Of a DNA stretch of 64,000 nucleotides, positions 36,261-49,200 are shown one piece after another. Within the stretch, counting starts at the first letter, position 1. Each line of letters opens with the position of its first letter. Made by a program: the position numbers and the translations under genes. The notes below the pieces were generated by a model. The model saw only the letters and a program-made list of their open reading frames with translations. It made no database searches and was not told the origin of the DNA. The stretch is from Stercorarius parasiticus (lineage: Eukaryota > Chordata > Aves > Charadriiformes > Stercorariidae), in NCBI GenBank assembly GCA_013396915.1, contig VWZL01002012.1:558001-622000 (forward strand), in the 5' to 3' direction.

Positions 36261-37839
36261 ATTTGTCAGTGGTTGATTATAGCCAGCTTTTTGTTTGAGT
36301 ATTATTTGGTCAGGAAGGGCAGGTGTTTCTGCAATATGAATTACTGTTCTTCTTGATTTAAAGAAATTTTATTTCAGTCTTCAGTATCTTCCTACTTTGA
36401 ACACAGTCAAACAGTCATCTGAGTTTTACAAATTTTAACTGAGTTGTTTCCTGCATTCCCAAAACCCGATATCTGAATATTGTGTACAAAGATACTGCAC
36501 AAATATTCATACAAATTGTATTACTTTCTCTTATTAGATGTAATGGCCCGCTGTTAACAAATAAAATACCCACAATCGCCTTGCCTAATGCATTATGCAC
36601 AACAGGGAAAATTCTGTGCAACACAGGCCATTTGGTACTTCCAGCTGGCCAAAATATGGTGACTTTTACGTATGTGCAGTGCCCAGTAAAACAACGGATT
36701 GGCTACTTTGTGGTCATTGTCAGTGAGCGTTGGTGCAGCCCATAGACAGGCTGTAGACATACACTGCTCAGGTGAGTGGGTGAACTAGGGACAGTTTTGC
36801 CTTAATTAACATTGAGCTGAACCTCTCAGCTACTCTCACGTATCAGTAAGTAAATAACCAGGGAAACGCCCTTACGACATAAGGTAAGTTTACTCACATA
36901 CCAGCTTAGACATACATTTGAGTACAGATTAAATTAAATGCTAATACATAGCTACTGAAAAATCCATTTATTTTAGCACCAACAGAATGTGAGTCATTAC
37001 CAACGTTGATACTTAAAATACTTTTTTCAGTAGGGGGGAAAAAAAAGATTGTTTTCAGGAGTGTTCCTTCTCATGTTTGTACTGTGCAACTGAAACATGT
37101 CCAAGAAATAAGTTATAAATACACAGTTTTCCCATAGCTGTTTATTTCTGAAATTCTTCAGCTGCGATCTGCGGTCAAAATATCAGCTCTGCGTAGAGCA
37201 CTTGCTGCGGGCTGGGGAAAGCAGTGAGCCTTTGTGAGGGTGGCCCGGGGAGGCTCCATCCCAAGGAGATGAACAAGAAAGAATGAGGTGCAATAAAGTT
37301 TGAGTGTAAAGCACATCAGTGTGATCTGCACTCAGTATGCTGATCTCCTTGCCCTCGCCTCTTTTACCCTCTGCAAAAAGCACCCCCCCAAAAAATTAAT
37401 GTGAAAAAGACCAAGACACACGAAATCATAGCATGTGACTTTGTTGCTTTGTTAACCTGAGAAGCATCAGCTCGAAGCTATGGTCTATTTACATTCTCTG
37501 GGAGTTTTTCTGTTAGTGGTATAAATTAACCCGTTCCTCTGATTGGTACTACCTTTTTATTAAACATACTGCTCGCCATCAGTTGCTGGCAGTGCTATGC
37601 TTGTCTTCCTACTGCATTGCCACTTGGGCAGTAGGAATTAAAAAGCCATAGGAATATGTAATTTTCCATCCCAGTTTGCCACCTGTAGTAAATAGGGAGG
37701 CGGGGTGCTGATCCAGGAATGGGCTTGGTGTTTAATTTTTACCAAGAAAATACAAAAATATAAAGAAAAACCTATACGATGAAGTAAACATGGCACTTAG
37801 TTTGGATGGCATAGGCACATAAAGATGTGGTAGCTGTAA
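36261..37839. other. Non-coding stretch
   Basis: No gene recognised. AT-rich unique DNA with short chance frames only. Confidence 0.55.
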
Positions 37840-38060
37840 AAACCATTATCTTTTAGCAAACAACAGTCGCTCATCAAATAAGACAATGATTTTAATGAAG
37901 AATCACAGATAAGGTTACAGCAGCACATTGATTAATGCACACAGCACCTTCTCCTGAAACATGACTGCATTAGGTCTTTACTCTTTTGCGATGATATGCA
38001 AGCTGTAATAAAGCTTTTATGCTTATTCAATATCATGAATAGTATTAGCAGAATGATCAG
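37840..38060. promoter_or_regulatory. Candidate regulatory element (SOX, GATA, PBX/HOX motifs)
   Basis: Within about 60 bp lie ACAATG (37883-37888, SOX-type), AGATAA (37907-37912, GATA-type) and TGATTAAT (37929-37936, resembling PBX-HOX composite sites). A further AT-rich motif series follows to about 38040. The density and order resemble vertebrate developmental enhancers. I did not test conservation, and motifs this short occur often by chance. Confidence 0.22.
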
Positions 38061-39060
38061 AGTTTCTAGTTGAAATGGATGACTATAGATGCTGGACTTC
38101 TTAAAGTTCTCACTGTTTTATATATACCTATGTTATTATTAGAGAGAGATAAACAAAGAAATGTCCAGGAAAGAACTGAGGGTAAAAAAAGTGAACAACC
38201 TGTTATTTTTGGTTATGGTGCATGTAACTTGGCTACATTGTAAGGTGATTAAGAAGTGTCTAATTTAATCCACAGCAATATACAAAAACACACCACCATG
38301 TCATTTAGCTCTGTTTGGCTTTTGTAACTGTGCTTTAGGTTGTCACCAGTAAAAAATTGGCTAGTCTTTATAGCTGTACTGATTTATTTTTGAATGCAGG
38401 GCTATCGTTAAATATTAAATTATTTTTTTTTTCTTTCTTTGGATTTAGACCATACATCACACTTTTGTCATGAAAAAAACTCTATGTAATTCCTGGGGCA
38501 ACACGTCCCCATTTCCCCTTGTAGATTTTTCTGATCGTTGAACCCTGCAATAAAACGGTCCTGTGAACACCTGTTTGACACATGGAGGGCGCAGTCCATG
38601 TCCCGCGGTTTGAAGCACTGAAGTGGAGTTGCTGTGATCTCACCAGAACTGGGTAGGGCAAAACTTTTAAAGGAAAGTTGTTAAGATCTAGGTGGGAACC
38701 TTAGAGCTGGAGAATGATCTTAATTTAAAATCGTCTTCCTGAAATCAATTACTCTTCAAAACTACTCCTGCAAGTTACCAACCAGATTTATTGTATTGCA
38801 GGTTTAGTGTATTGCACATGCAGTTACATTTAAGAAAGTTTGTATTTGCTTGTATGAGTAAAAACGTGCAGTACGAGTCTTCTTGTTTTGATTATCTTTT
38901 GACCCTCTGGCTTACCTGAGATGAGAGAGAGAGAGAAATAATGCAAATGGCTGTGAGCTCGAGCGTGCTGCGTGATGTGTGAAGGAAGCACGGAGCACAT
39001 GTGCTTTGTTAATGCGAGTTTCTCAGTTAGTAAGCCAGTGCATATTAGTAGTACCATCAT
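38061..39060. other. Non-coding stretch
   Basis: No gene recognised. A short (GA)n run lies at 38923-38936. Confidence 0.55.
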
Positions 39061-39260
39061 TCAGGGCTAATTAATGCATCATTATGGTCTTCTAAAAGGC
39101 TTTTGCCAGTGTGATACTGAGTGCATGGGTTAGTATTTGTTCTGGAAATGTTTTATTATTATTGCTTTATTGTAATTTGAAAGCTGATTTGGTGTCTCGA
39201 ATTGCACTCGCACCCCCAGAAGCATTGTTTTAATTGGAAATGTTTGCAACTAAAAATACC
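39061..39260. promoter_or_regulatory. Candidate conserved-type AT-rich element
   Basis: GGCTAATTAATGCATCATTATGG (positions 39065-39087) combines overlapping homeodomain and POU-like cores. It is followed by TTATTATTATTGCTTTATTG, a TAATTT-type motif and TTTAATTGG near 39229. Repeats are absent. The look is that of a conserved non-coding element, which is inference only. Confidence 0.22.
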
Positions 39261-41029
39261 AGACAGAAACCATAAATGAATAATGTGTAGTGGGCCGTTC
39301 TCTAATTCTGTAAAAGGATAGTTTTACTGAGATTAGAGAGATCCAAATGTGGCAGCTTGGTTGTTCTGATCAAGAGTTTGTCCCCAACTCTGAGGGGCTG
39401 ATCTACCCATTCGATTTTCCTAGACCTGCTTAGGGCCTTGTGGGGCATACGCAACTTTTGAGGATCAGATCTGAAACTCTTCCCAAGGAAGATGCTTTTG
39501 GAGAACATCTGTTTTGAAACCACAAGGCACGTGCAAACCAGAGTAAGACCAAGGTCATCTGAAGTTTAGCTTTCCTCTACCCAAGAGCTGCCTGTAGTCA
39601 TTTTGCTAGCTTTATTTTCATCTGGTCCATGCATAGTAAAAATTCTGCTCATAAAGCGATCACAAAAGTTGTTATGGCCCTAAAGAATGCGGCTTAAAGC
39701 AAATAAGTGCTGTAGTTTCCAGATTCCGTCCCTAATTAGTAAGAGGGGTCAAGTGTCAGGTCCATCAGTGAGCTGTTGTATTTCAGTTTTCCATCAGTGA
39801 GGGCCATTCATTTGAGAAGACAAAGAGGCTGAGAATTTTCTTTATGACTTTGTTCTGGTTGCCTTTTCTCTTCTCATGTTGTTCCTAGCTTTTTCCTGAT
39901 AGCTTAGCTTGTTTTTTTGAAACTAGTCTCTGGATAATACTTTAGTGGACTCTTAAATCACCATTTTTTTCTGCTGCTTGGCAATATAGTGCCTTCCTTT
40001 CCATTAACCTACTGCCTGATTACCCCAACTGTCTGAAATGCAGTTAGAATGACTCTTTGCGTACGATCTTATCTGACACTAACATCTCCTTCCATTTTTT
40101 AATCTCATTTTAAGCACATGGAACTATTTGAAGTTCCTTTTGCCCCTTTTATCTAGATTCCATTTTCTTAAATGAAATCATCCAGCTTCTCCGAGGGGAA
40201 TAGTTTAATTGTTCAAGGTGCATGATTTGTAGTGACCTTACAATTGTGCAGGACCACAGTCCGTGGTGTTCCATGCAAGTGATCAGAAGGGGCCATGCTC
40301 GCCTTTGAAGTGGGGTAGCTTATTAGAAAAGTAGTAAGTTGTATCAAACTTTCTTTCCAATTAACTGTGTCCTTTCCACATAAGCGTGTTCTTTGCGTTG
40401 TGGATTGGGGTTTTTTGAGTGAAATTTACTGCCAAATCTATGTTTTAACCAACTAGTAGAAAGTATTTTCATTCCAACCACCTATTGATTCATCTAAGTT
40501 CATAGCTGCGTAGTCATTTATAGAGTTCTAGGTGTCCAATTTATATAGCTTATTTGTTTTACAATAAGGGTGCTCTCCCCCCCCCCCAGCTTTTGTTCCA
40601 TCTGTTCTGCTTTACTTACTAAAACTGTGACTGGTATTCTCCACTGCTTCCATGGGACCCATCATATGATTTGGCTTTGTATGGTTTTGATTGAATCAAG
40701 AGGAAGATGAAAGTGGGTGTGCATTACTTTCAACTCCTTAGCCATTTTGCCATCCATCTTAGTCAATGTGTGGTTGCCCAGGACACAGCATTAATGATAG
40801 CTGTCAAAATAATAGTCAGAAGGTTAAAGGTCAAGAAAAATATGTAAAAGACTTCAGGGTAAACCAGATGATAAAGTAACTCATTTAGGCCATTAAATGC
40901 TAGCATAGTATGGACTTGATGGGTTCATGGGTTACTAGAAGCAAGAAGAGTAAATGGGGACATCTTCAAGTAGTTTACTCTTGTTAAAAGATGAAAAAAG
41001 ATGATAATAGCATTACCAAACAAGCGCAC
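39261..41029. other. Non-coding stretch
   Basis: No gene recognised. A run of 11 Cs lies at 40577-40587. The segment 39900-40560 is T-rich and featureless. Confidence 0.55.
40577..40587. repeat. C11 homopolymer
   Basis: Eleven consecutive Cs followed by AGC. Length errors are common in such runs, so the exact count may not be reliable. Confidence 0.9.
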
Positions 41030-41300
41030 TAAAGGCAATTTTCTTAATTACCGTGCTGACCCAGCAGTGCACAGAGAGAGGTCTTGTTATTAGAATGAGA
41101 GCTTTTACTTTCAAACAATATTAACCCTTCTCGGTACCACATGTCTTAATTAAGAGTATTCCTGGAAGTTCTGCAGCTGTCAACATTTTTACGTTTCTCT
41201 TTGGGTTTGCAAACCAGTGGGTCAAGAAACAAGCCATCACAACTGTCTGCATTGTTTCAGTGGCCTTTATTTCATTTTAGGTCTTTTTTCCAATAAAGCT
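41030..41300. promoter_or_regulatory. Candidate regulatory element (homeodomain and E-box motifs)
   Basis: Contains TTAATTA (41044-41050), TTAATTAA (41146-41153), the E-boxes CACATG (41138-41143) and CAGCTG (41174-41179) and an AACAAT core (about 41114). Paired homeodomain and bHLH sites are common in neural and muscle enhancers. No conservation test was possible. Confidence 0.22.
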
Positions 41301-43168
41301 ATGACTCATATTTATGAAAGGGGCAAGCCTGAAGAGTGAACTTGCCTCTTACTATATGTATTTGTACATTGTATTTGTATTTTAGCAGTCCTAAATGTTG
41401 ACTGATTGAAGAAGAGCCTATGTGATCTCACACTACCCAGAAGAATGCTATCGAAACAGACAAGTGAAGTTGTCTCGCTTTCCCTTATTTTTTCAGCAAC
41501 ACGTTTTATTTAGAATTGTTTAGAAAACATAATTGACTTATTTTCCAGAATAATCTAGGTAGGTAAGAATATAAAGTTCTTGGAACTAATATACTTTTCT
41601 TGAACGGCAAAATTCCATAGAAAACTAGAAAGGTTTACATATATAAATAAAATTTTTGAATTTCACTATCTGCAACAGTGGGACATGAATTCATTTCCTG
41701 AAGCACTTAACAAAAAATTCTATCAAGATTGATGTGTTTTGTACATGTTGCCTGTCTTCTGTTACCTAGCTGGCCATGGATAATGAAGGCTTCATCCAGG
41801 CTCTAAGACTTTCCGAAATGTTGACAGTCTTTCATGCCAGAGAGACTGCTGTTTTGGCTGGTTTCTTAATGTGTCCTCTCAGTAGTGTTACTTTAGTTTG
41901 AAGTGGTTATATGTCAAGCTCTTACAGTCATTTTCTTACAGTCATTGTGCTGTAGTTACATTTGGTGGAGAGGAAATATAAATCTTGGCATTGGCAAATG
42001 TCATAGGCAGAGTTGTCTTCTGCTCTTACATCATCAAAATAAAGATATGCAGATAAAGAAAACTTTAATGAGAACAGTGAGGTATTACTGAGAGGATCAT
42101 TAAAGAGAAAAGAAGCAATAATTTGCAATTTTCTGAAGTTATGTCATTGCACTAACGTGATGAAATCACAGTACCACGTAGTAAAATCAGTTGTACTGAA
42201 AGCTTCAGGAAAGTCAATACTGCTACTGTTACCATCATCCATTGTTTTGAGAAGGCACTTCATTAGTATTGATAACTTGGAGGGAAAGGGAACTAATAAA
42301 TCTCAAAGCAATGATTGGGGCATCTAAAGTGCCGTGCTCTAGAGCATCTTTCTGCTTACATCTTCCCTTTTGCCTCCCATCTGCTGTCAGAGGACTTTTC
42401 AGTGACTGTCTTTCAAAGTGGCATGTCAAGCAACCTGTTCCCCATCTTGGAAGCTAGGAAAATTGTTGGTAGTGTGATAACAAGGAGACAAAAAAAACTA
42501 TCAAGGAATTGGATTAATCTCCCTGTACTTTCTCATCTGCTTTCTTATCTCATCTTTCAATTGATGTTTTGGTCTAGAGCAGAAGGAAATACTCTCATTT
42601 TCCCAACTTACCACACATTGGTTCAGTTTATGGTGATTGTGGTGAGGGGAAAAACTAGATTCCTTCTGAAGGAAAATGAACTAGCAGCTGAGCTCCAAGT
42701 ACCCACCAACCATGTGCCAGCCCCCTCTTGGGAAGGAAAGGTCCAAACTAATGACTGTTCTTCACTCAACTTAAAACTATGTAAGTGGTAGGGGAATTTG
42801 CTCCAAGGAACCAGATAAAATCTAATTCAAAGTAACCCCCCAAAAGTGCATGTTCTGTAGGTGTAGAGCCCTCAGCACCAACTGTAGTAATCTGTGGATC
42901 TATTCTTTTCACACCAAACTTCTTGCTAATGTAGGTGAAGCCTAGAGTCAAGGCATCTAATCTAAGATGATTGTCTAAACTGGAGTATTTTCTGTGGCAC
43001 TTGGTAATTATTTTTATTATATTATTATGAACCAGCAGTATATCATACTAATATACCAAATTCTATTTCTGTTAGTACTGTAATATCCCTAACAATCCCT
43101 ACTAATGTCACTAAACTGCTGGGGTTGGCACTGTAAAGACATGTAGTAATTTTGGCAAAAGCTACTTG
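41301..43168. other. Non-coding stretch
   Basis: No gene recognised. A 158-codon open frame (42315-42791, plus) has no identifiable domain and no clear splice or promoter context. A short imperfect duplication built on CTTACAGTCATT lies at about 41920-41946. Confidence 0.5.
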
Positions 43169-43341
43169 AAAGAGCTTACAGTCTCCCTCAGTGCAATAGA
43201 GTGAAAAGCACCAAAGGGAGGGGGTTTTATCCTCACTTCCCTGAGAGACAGTTAAAGTGATTTGTGCAAAATAAAGCAGAAGGCAGAAAGTAGAACTAAC
43301 ATTTGAACGCAGGTACTGTGAAAATCATTCCAGTGCCTGGC
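43169..43341 (-). repeat. MIR-like SINE relic
   Basis: On the plus strand the blocks follow the reverse complement of a MIR/CORE-SINE. GAGCTTACAGTCT comes first, then TTATCCTCACTTCCCTGAGAG (43227-43247), AGTTAAAGTGATTTGTGCAA in place of 'GTTAAGTGACTTGCCCAAG', AACTAACATTTGAACGCAGG in place of 'GGGATTCGAACCCAGG', and CAGTGCCTGG. GAACGCAGG is a relic of the tRNA-derived B box. The insertion is therefore on the minus strand and old. A related turtle/bird CORE-SINE is the alternative. Confidence 0.58.
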
Positions 43342-43800
43342 CAAAAGACACTGGCAAGCTGGTTTTCTGTGGACTTGTAACTGTGCTGCGGTGATTAGAA
43401 AAAAAACCCTGTGATTAACATAAAGCAACAAATTGTGGTCATGTTTACACTATTTGTAGGTTTATAGCAGAGCATTGTATTCCATTGTTATCGTGAGTTT
43501 AAAATCATATATCTTCTGATGTCTGTTTTGCAAAAATTGTTAGCTGACCAGGCAAAGAACATCTGAATGGCTAATGGAAACTTTCTCTTCCCCCTAAATG
43601 GGGCAGTTGTCTAATTTGTTTAGCTAAACTACATTAGCGATACTGAAAGTTTTATTATCACAGTCAAAAGCAGGAAGCAGGGAACGGACATGCTGTATTT
43701 TTAAAATTAAAGCAATTTTGAAAAACAAACTCAGTTTCTTATTGATTAGCTCAGTTGTTAGATTAGAGGCTCATTACTTTTAATAATAGGATAACAGTAG

Positions 43801-43860
43801 CTAGAAATGGAAAAGATCTATTAGATCATTGAGTCCATGCCCATTACAAGGGCAGGATAT
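43801..43860 (-). repeat. CR1 3'-tail fragment
   Basis: The plus strand reads GGAAAAGATCTATTAGATCA, followed by TTGAGTCCATGCCC and GGGCAGGAT. This matches the reverse complement of a CR1 3' UTR ('GGAAAAGACCTATTAGGTCATCTAGTCCATCCCCCTGCC'). Only about 60 bp survive, and the terminal 8-bp repeats are not visible. Confidence 0.6.
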
Positions 43861-46238
43861 AGTCAGGTATACGTGGATGAATGTATCGAATATTAAATTC
43901 ACATGACACGGTAAATCCTTTGTTTCCTTCACAGAGTGCTGATGCTAAGAGCTTTGACACTGAGTTGTTTACTCTTAAAAGCAGCTTCTGAGCTACCTTC
44001 TGGCCAGCTCTTAGGCAGATGTTTAGTTGGGAGAGAAGGATCCCAGGAGCCTGGTGAGGAATAAGGGCATGGCTTGGCCTTCTTTTCCCTCTCAGAAGCA
44101 TGTTTCAATGTGCACTCAAACACATGCAAGAGATTCCTCTGCAAGTCTGAAGTCCTGCTCCAAAGTTTGGTTTTGAGAGCGATAAATTGGTTACCTGTAG
44201 AACTTTGTGATAAAGGGCCTCCCTCAACACTTAATTTCTAGTGAGTACTCCAAGGACCACACCTCAGTGACTTGAATAGCCGCTGCCTTTTTCTCTCCCT
44301 GCTGGTACGGAATTGCTTTTTCAATGTGGATCATTACAGTGAGAGGAGCAGAGGGACTGAGGGGTGGTTCCTCTTCACTCCGCAGTGGCAGTGGGGTAAT
44401 GGGGTGACACGCGAGACCAAGGTGCCAAATCCATTGGCATGTTAGTTTTTTGTGCACAGTGCAGCAGCTGCCACGGAGACATGGAGAGTCAGGTGAGATG
44501 TGCAAGAGGAGAGTGCATACCAGATGAATCATTTTTCCCATCTGCTCAGCACCTGGTTTCAGGTAATTGATCTTAAACCACTCCATCTCTCTGCACATAA
44601 GTTTTGTAGCAAACAGGCCTATCTGGAATTGCAGTCCGCTTCCCCATGGAGCCAATCCCCTTCCCCACAAACTCAGGTTGTGTTTTATGCTCGGTGATAT
44701 TTATGGGGAACGTATGAAGGTTTGTGATGTTTTTTTTGGGAATGTTATACAAAAGGGAGTGGGGGTGGAAGTCTTATTTCACATGTCCATGATTTAGCTT
44801 CTGTGAAGCTTCGTAGATGAGGAAACCGGAAGGTTTTCCCAGATGTATAAAAATACCCACTCTTAAGAGACTGCTTTCAAGGCAGTCAAATAAATTTATT
44901 GGGCATATGGGGGTCATATTGACTCATCATGGTTTTTTTTTCATTTATTCCTCGCCCTACAATTATGATGGCAGAGAATGGGAAGACCTTCAGCTTAACA
45001 GATTACTTCTTTCACTGCTATATCTCCAAAAAAGGGAGACTGAGGGCATGAAACAGTTGTATTAGAATGGACTGTTGGGAAGCAGTAGTGTGGTTAGTTT
45101 TTTCAAATATTAGCTAAGCTCTGTACGAAATCCTACAGTTCACTGGCACTGTTAATACTTATGTCCATAAGCAGTCCTTTTATCTTCTCTAGGACTCCAG
45201 TAAATCTACCCATGTGAGTAAGGGAGCAGCATTCATTTACTGAGACCGCTCAAACAGGTGAGGAGGCATATTAAGTTCAATAAGACTAGCCTTGTGCATA
45301 AAGATTCATCATGTCACTAAGCATCTGAAAGATTTAAGGAGAAAGTCAGCCCTTTTTGATTCTGTCCTCATATTGATTTTGGGGAAATTGCTAAATTTAG
45401 AGCAATTAGATACATTGAAAGTAATTAAATGCAAAAGTGCTGTAGCAATTAAAATGGGAGTCCAAGCTGCATGTAGAACAGTTCAAACATTTTATGGTGT
45501 TTCTTGATTTCCTTACAACTGCAAGAGGTTTTCCAGATTGACTCCTTCTGGAATTATGCAACCCCCACTTTGTTTGTTAAAATTGTTCCATGGTACCCCT
45601 CAGCGGTTTCTGCTGTAAAGTAAAATCTGTATTTTTTGTTTTAAAAGTAAGTATGGATGTAATAATTTTAAGTCACAGTGCACTGCACATGCCCAGAAGA
45701 ACCTCGATCACTTCCAAATTCAAGGACTAATAAAAATTGGAAGCACTCCAGTAATTTTAAATTACTTTGCACGTTGAAGAGTGATTTAAAATCATTGAAC
45801 TGATTCAATTTTTTTTTATATATGCACTTCAATTTGGAAGTGAGTCAGATGGACAGCAGCACGCTGAAGAGGTTCGAGACATATTGAACTAATTTAAACA
45901 TTTTTAATTCAAGAAAGAGAGAAAGGAGGAGTAATGAGGTTCCTAATAGAAACCCGGTGAACACCGCCCATTTACTGCCACTGCGTGGTTAGGAGTAGGA
46001 TGATGAAACAGTGAAGGAGTGACCAACATGATTAGCGGACAAGGAGTCTGCTTTTTTAGTATTAGTGTGGTAGTGAGATAAAGGACCACCAGAGCTGGTG
46101 GGATCTGGACAAAGCCTTGTGGTTATGCTTAATTTATTACTACTATTGTTTTCAAAGAGTTTTACACAACTGTGGATTTTGTTTTTCCCTTTGCAGACCT
46201 GGCTGACAAACAGGGAGGACTGACTGGCTTGGGGAAAA
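43861..46238. other. Non-coding stretch
   Basis: No gene recognised. The segment 44220-44670 has a 148-codon minus-strand frame (44224-44670) without an identifiable domain. At 46177-46198 a pyrimidine-rich stretch ending TTTGCAG resembles a splice acceptor, but no donor or known coding block follows. Confidence 0.5.
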
Positions 46239-46267
46239 ATACACATGCATGTGCATACATGTATGCA
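46239..46267. repeat. Back-to-back perfect palindromes in an alternating tract
   Basis: CACATGCATGTG (46242-46253) and GCATACATGTATGC (46253-46266) are both perfect palindromes and share one base. The whole interval alternates purine and pyrimidine. It can form cruciform or Z-DNA. Confidence 0.92.
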
Positions 46268-49200
46268 AAATGTAGGCAATGTATAATTTGGCTTCACAAC
46301 ATTTGCTACCTGAGACTGGTATATATGCAGAAAGAAAAAAGCTGGCATATGGAACTGCCTGGCAGTATGTGAATATTACTTCAGCATTCATGCACTTATG
46401 CATAAAATTAAAATAGGAAAAGGCTCCTTTTTTGCAAGACAAAGACACAAGGACCATTCTGAGGTTAACGCTCTTAAAGTTCCACAGTCAACATTTTGCG
46501 GAAATAACAAAAAAAAAAAAAGTGGAATTTTCTGATCAATAAGTTGCTGTGGTTCTGCGTAACATATCTAGTGGGAATGTGAGATATTAGTATCATAGTT
46601 GTGTTTTTTTGAACAGATGAAAAACTAAAGCCTTCATGTAGAGGGTGCAGGTAGAAGGGGATTAAAAAAAAGAAGAAAAAAAACCACCCCAACCCAAATA
46701 CTGGCTTTCTAAAGAGATGGTAGTTTTTACTTGACTCTTCATGCAGAAACAAACACGTTTGTCTTTTTTGACAGGAATCAAAGGGAAGAGTTAGGAGTGT
46801 TCTTTTGAACACTAAGTCACCTTTTGAGTAGGATTTTGATTCGAGGGTTCTGTCTTAGTCCAAATTTGACATGGTCAGCAACAGTCTCTGATTCAAGTCA
46901 TAATTAAAAAAAATGAGCTGAGATAGTGTGCTCAGAAGTCCAGTAGAAACATAGAAACAAAAAGATGGAATTTCCTCTTTGCCCTCTATCCTGTCTTCTT
47001 CCTTGCATCAAGGGAATTTCACTGTGGATATTAGTAGGTGCCATTAAGTCAAAATCCCACTACAAACGCTACAAATCTTACCATGTACCTCTGTGTTTCC
47101 ATAGAGCTTCTTGCTGTGGCTTATAGTTGGAGTAAACTCCTAGCGTCGGTGTCTTCACTAGAAAGACAGGATACCTTCACACACAGTCCAGTACATTTGG
47201 ATCAACTGACTGACTACTAAAATGGACTTAGCAGCCATTGTGGACCTGTTTAACTTCATGTCAGCTGGGCTGGGGTAATCTTTCTTCTAACCATGTATTT
47301 AACAGTGGCCAGCTAACAAGATGTGAAAGCCAGTTTTTCTTCGCAAAGCTGCGTTTTGCTTCTGTGTTACCTTACTTGACTCCTTTAAGGTGTGCTCTAA
47401 CATGACCTTACTTTTAGTGGTAAACCACTTGACCACTGAGTGTCTGTAACCACAGAAAGAGGAGGCAGGATTGCCTTCTTCATATAAAATATTTGTTCCT
47501 TCCATCAAGAGATGCTTTGCGTTCTTACTGTGGAAATCAGAGGGCCTAGTTGTTATCATATTAACTTGTCTCCATGTTTTTCCAACACTCTATGGGGATA
47601 ATAATCCTTTTACTTCCAGCTATAAAAAGGTCTTTCCAGAAGGACTGAAACCTCCCCTAGTTTTCTAGAGTACCAGCAATGTCAGATTTCTCACTGTCTT
47701 TCTTTTTGCTTCTCACTTTGTGAATTTCAGTTTGCTTTTGTGCTTTTCACTGGTTGATCAAATCTTAACAGCGTCCACCTACCTTCAGCTCTGTTCAGCA
47801 ATATCCATCAGTTCCCAGTTAGGAACAGGTTATTCCCCACCGTACTTGTGACAAACCAGAATCGGAGGCTTTAAGTAAGAGGAGGGTTTTTGTAGGCTGA
47901 AGACATATGTCATGTTGAGCTCATCCATGGCTACTGAGGAAGAGATCTCTGATGTTCAGGCAGTAGTTAGCTTTTCTTCTGCTTGGGTTTGGAAGCGAGC
48001 AGGGAAACCTAGTACAGATGGCCAGCACATGGGGACTTGAGATCCCTTGGTAGAACCCAGATGATGAGTAAAAAGGGAAGATTAGCCTTAGGCAGCCATG
48101 GATCACCCTTTCTGGTCTGTGTTGCAACTTATGCTTGGCAAACAACAACTTCAGAAGGCCATGTTGCTGTTTATCATTCTGTTTTCATTCATCACATGCA
48201 GTTTTTGATCCTGAGTATGTCTTTCGTGGGGTGATTTCTAGTTCTCTTACCATCTTTTGTTGAGCTCCCACAGTTTTGACAATATGTTATTTTCATTTAT
48301 ATCAAATAAGATAGCCTCTCAGGCACTACCATAATTATTGACCTATAATGGCCACTTTACTTGAAGTCATCAGGGGAATTTTACAGTCCAACAAAATACA
48401 AAGGAATGACCCATTAACACAGGCCACAAATGCTAAACATTTAGTGAGGGGAATCCCCCACCCTTATGAATCTCATCGCTGTCCTATCCTCACACGCACA
48501 GCAACCGGATACTTGCCTGGCTTATGCATGAATTCTTGCTTTTGCATTCTTCTCAGAAAGATTATTAATGTTGTCACTTAAACAAACAAACCCCCCACAC
48601 TAAAAACCTATCCTACATGCGCACAAAGCTCACTCCTGCCCCTGACAGCATTTGTTCAAAAATAATACAAATATCTGGCCCTTAAAGTGGATTTTTCCCA
48701 CTCAAAGATAGCAGAGATAGCATTGTCAACTCACCTTTTAAAACTACTTAGGGTTTCTTTAAGAAGGTGCTCTGTCTTGCAGAGGCAGCAAAACAATGCA
48801 GTAGATATGGTGGCTATTCATTTTCATTTAGCAGATAAATCAATACTCACATAAAGCCTGAGTAACTTGTTGGCACTAAACTATGCAGCCCCCATTTTCA
48901 CTGAAATTTGTCAAGCTTCAAGCATGTGGGCTTTTTTATTTTTTTAAAAGGGGATACATGATTTCATGTTGGATTACGTGAAACTGATACCAATAATAAA
49001 CTGTAATAATCAAGTTATTAATCTTCTCTGTATATTCGAAGGGAAAAGGGTTTTCTCAACATAAATAGAGTAGGTAGAAATCAGAGCAAAAAGCCCCACT
49101 AAACCTTTGTGTGTGATTGAGAGAGGGCTGTTTCATACTCTGTAGTTTACAGGCGTATGTTATACTGTACACACTGTCTGCAAGCACTTTAGAAAATCCT

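Noticed and set aside
42315..42791. 158-codon open frame, plus strand
   Set aside because: No identifiable family, no splice or promoter context, low-complexity hydrophobic and basic patches only.
42876..42900. REST/NRSF-like half site (TCAGCACCA)
   Set aside because: The second half of the motif does not match, so it is not a credible full site.
44224..44670. 148-codon open frame, minus strand
   Set aside because: No recognisable protein family and nothing in the flanks that resembles a gene.
46177..46200. Splice acceptor TTCCCTTTGCAG
   Set aside because: A good signal on its own, but the following frame runs straight into a repetitive alternating tract with no donor or protein resemblance.
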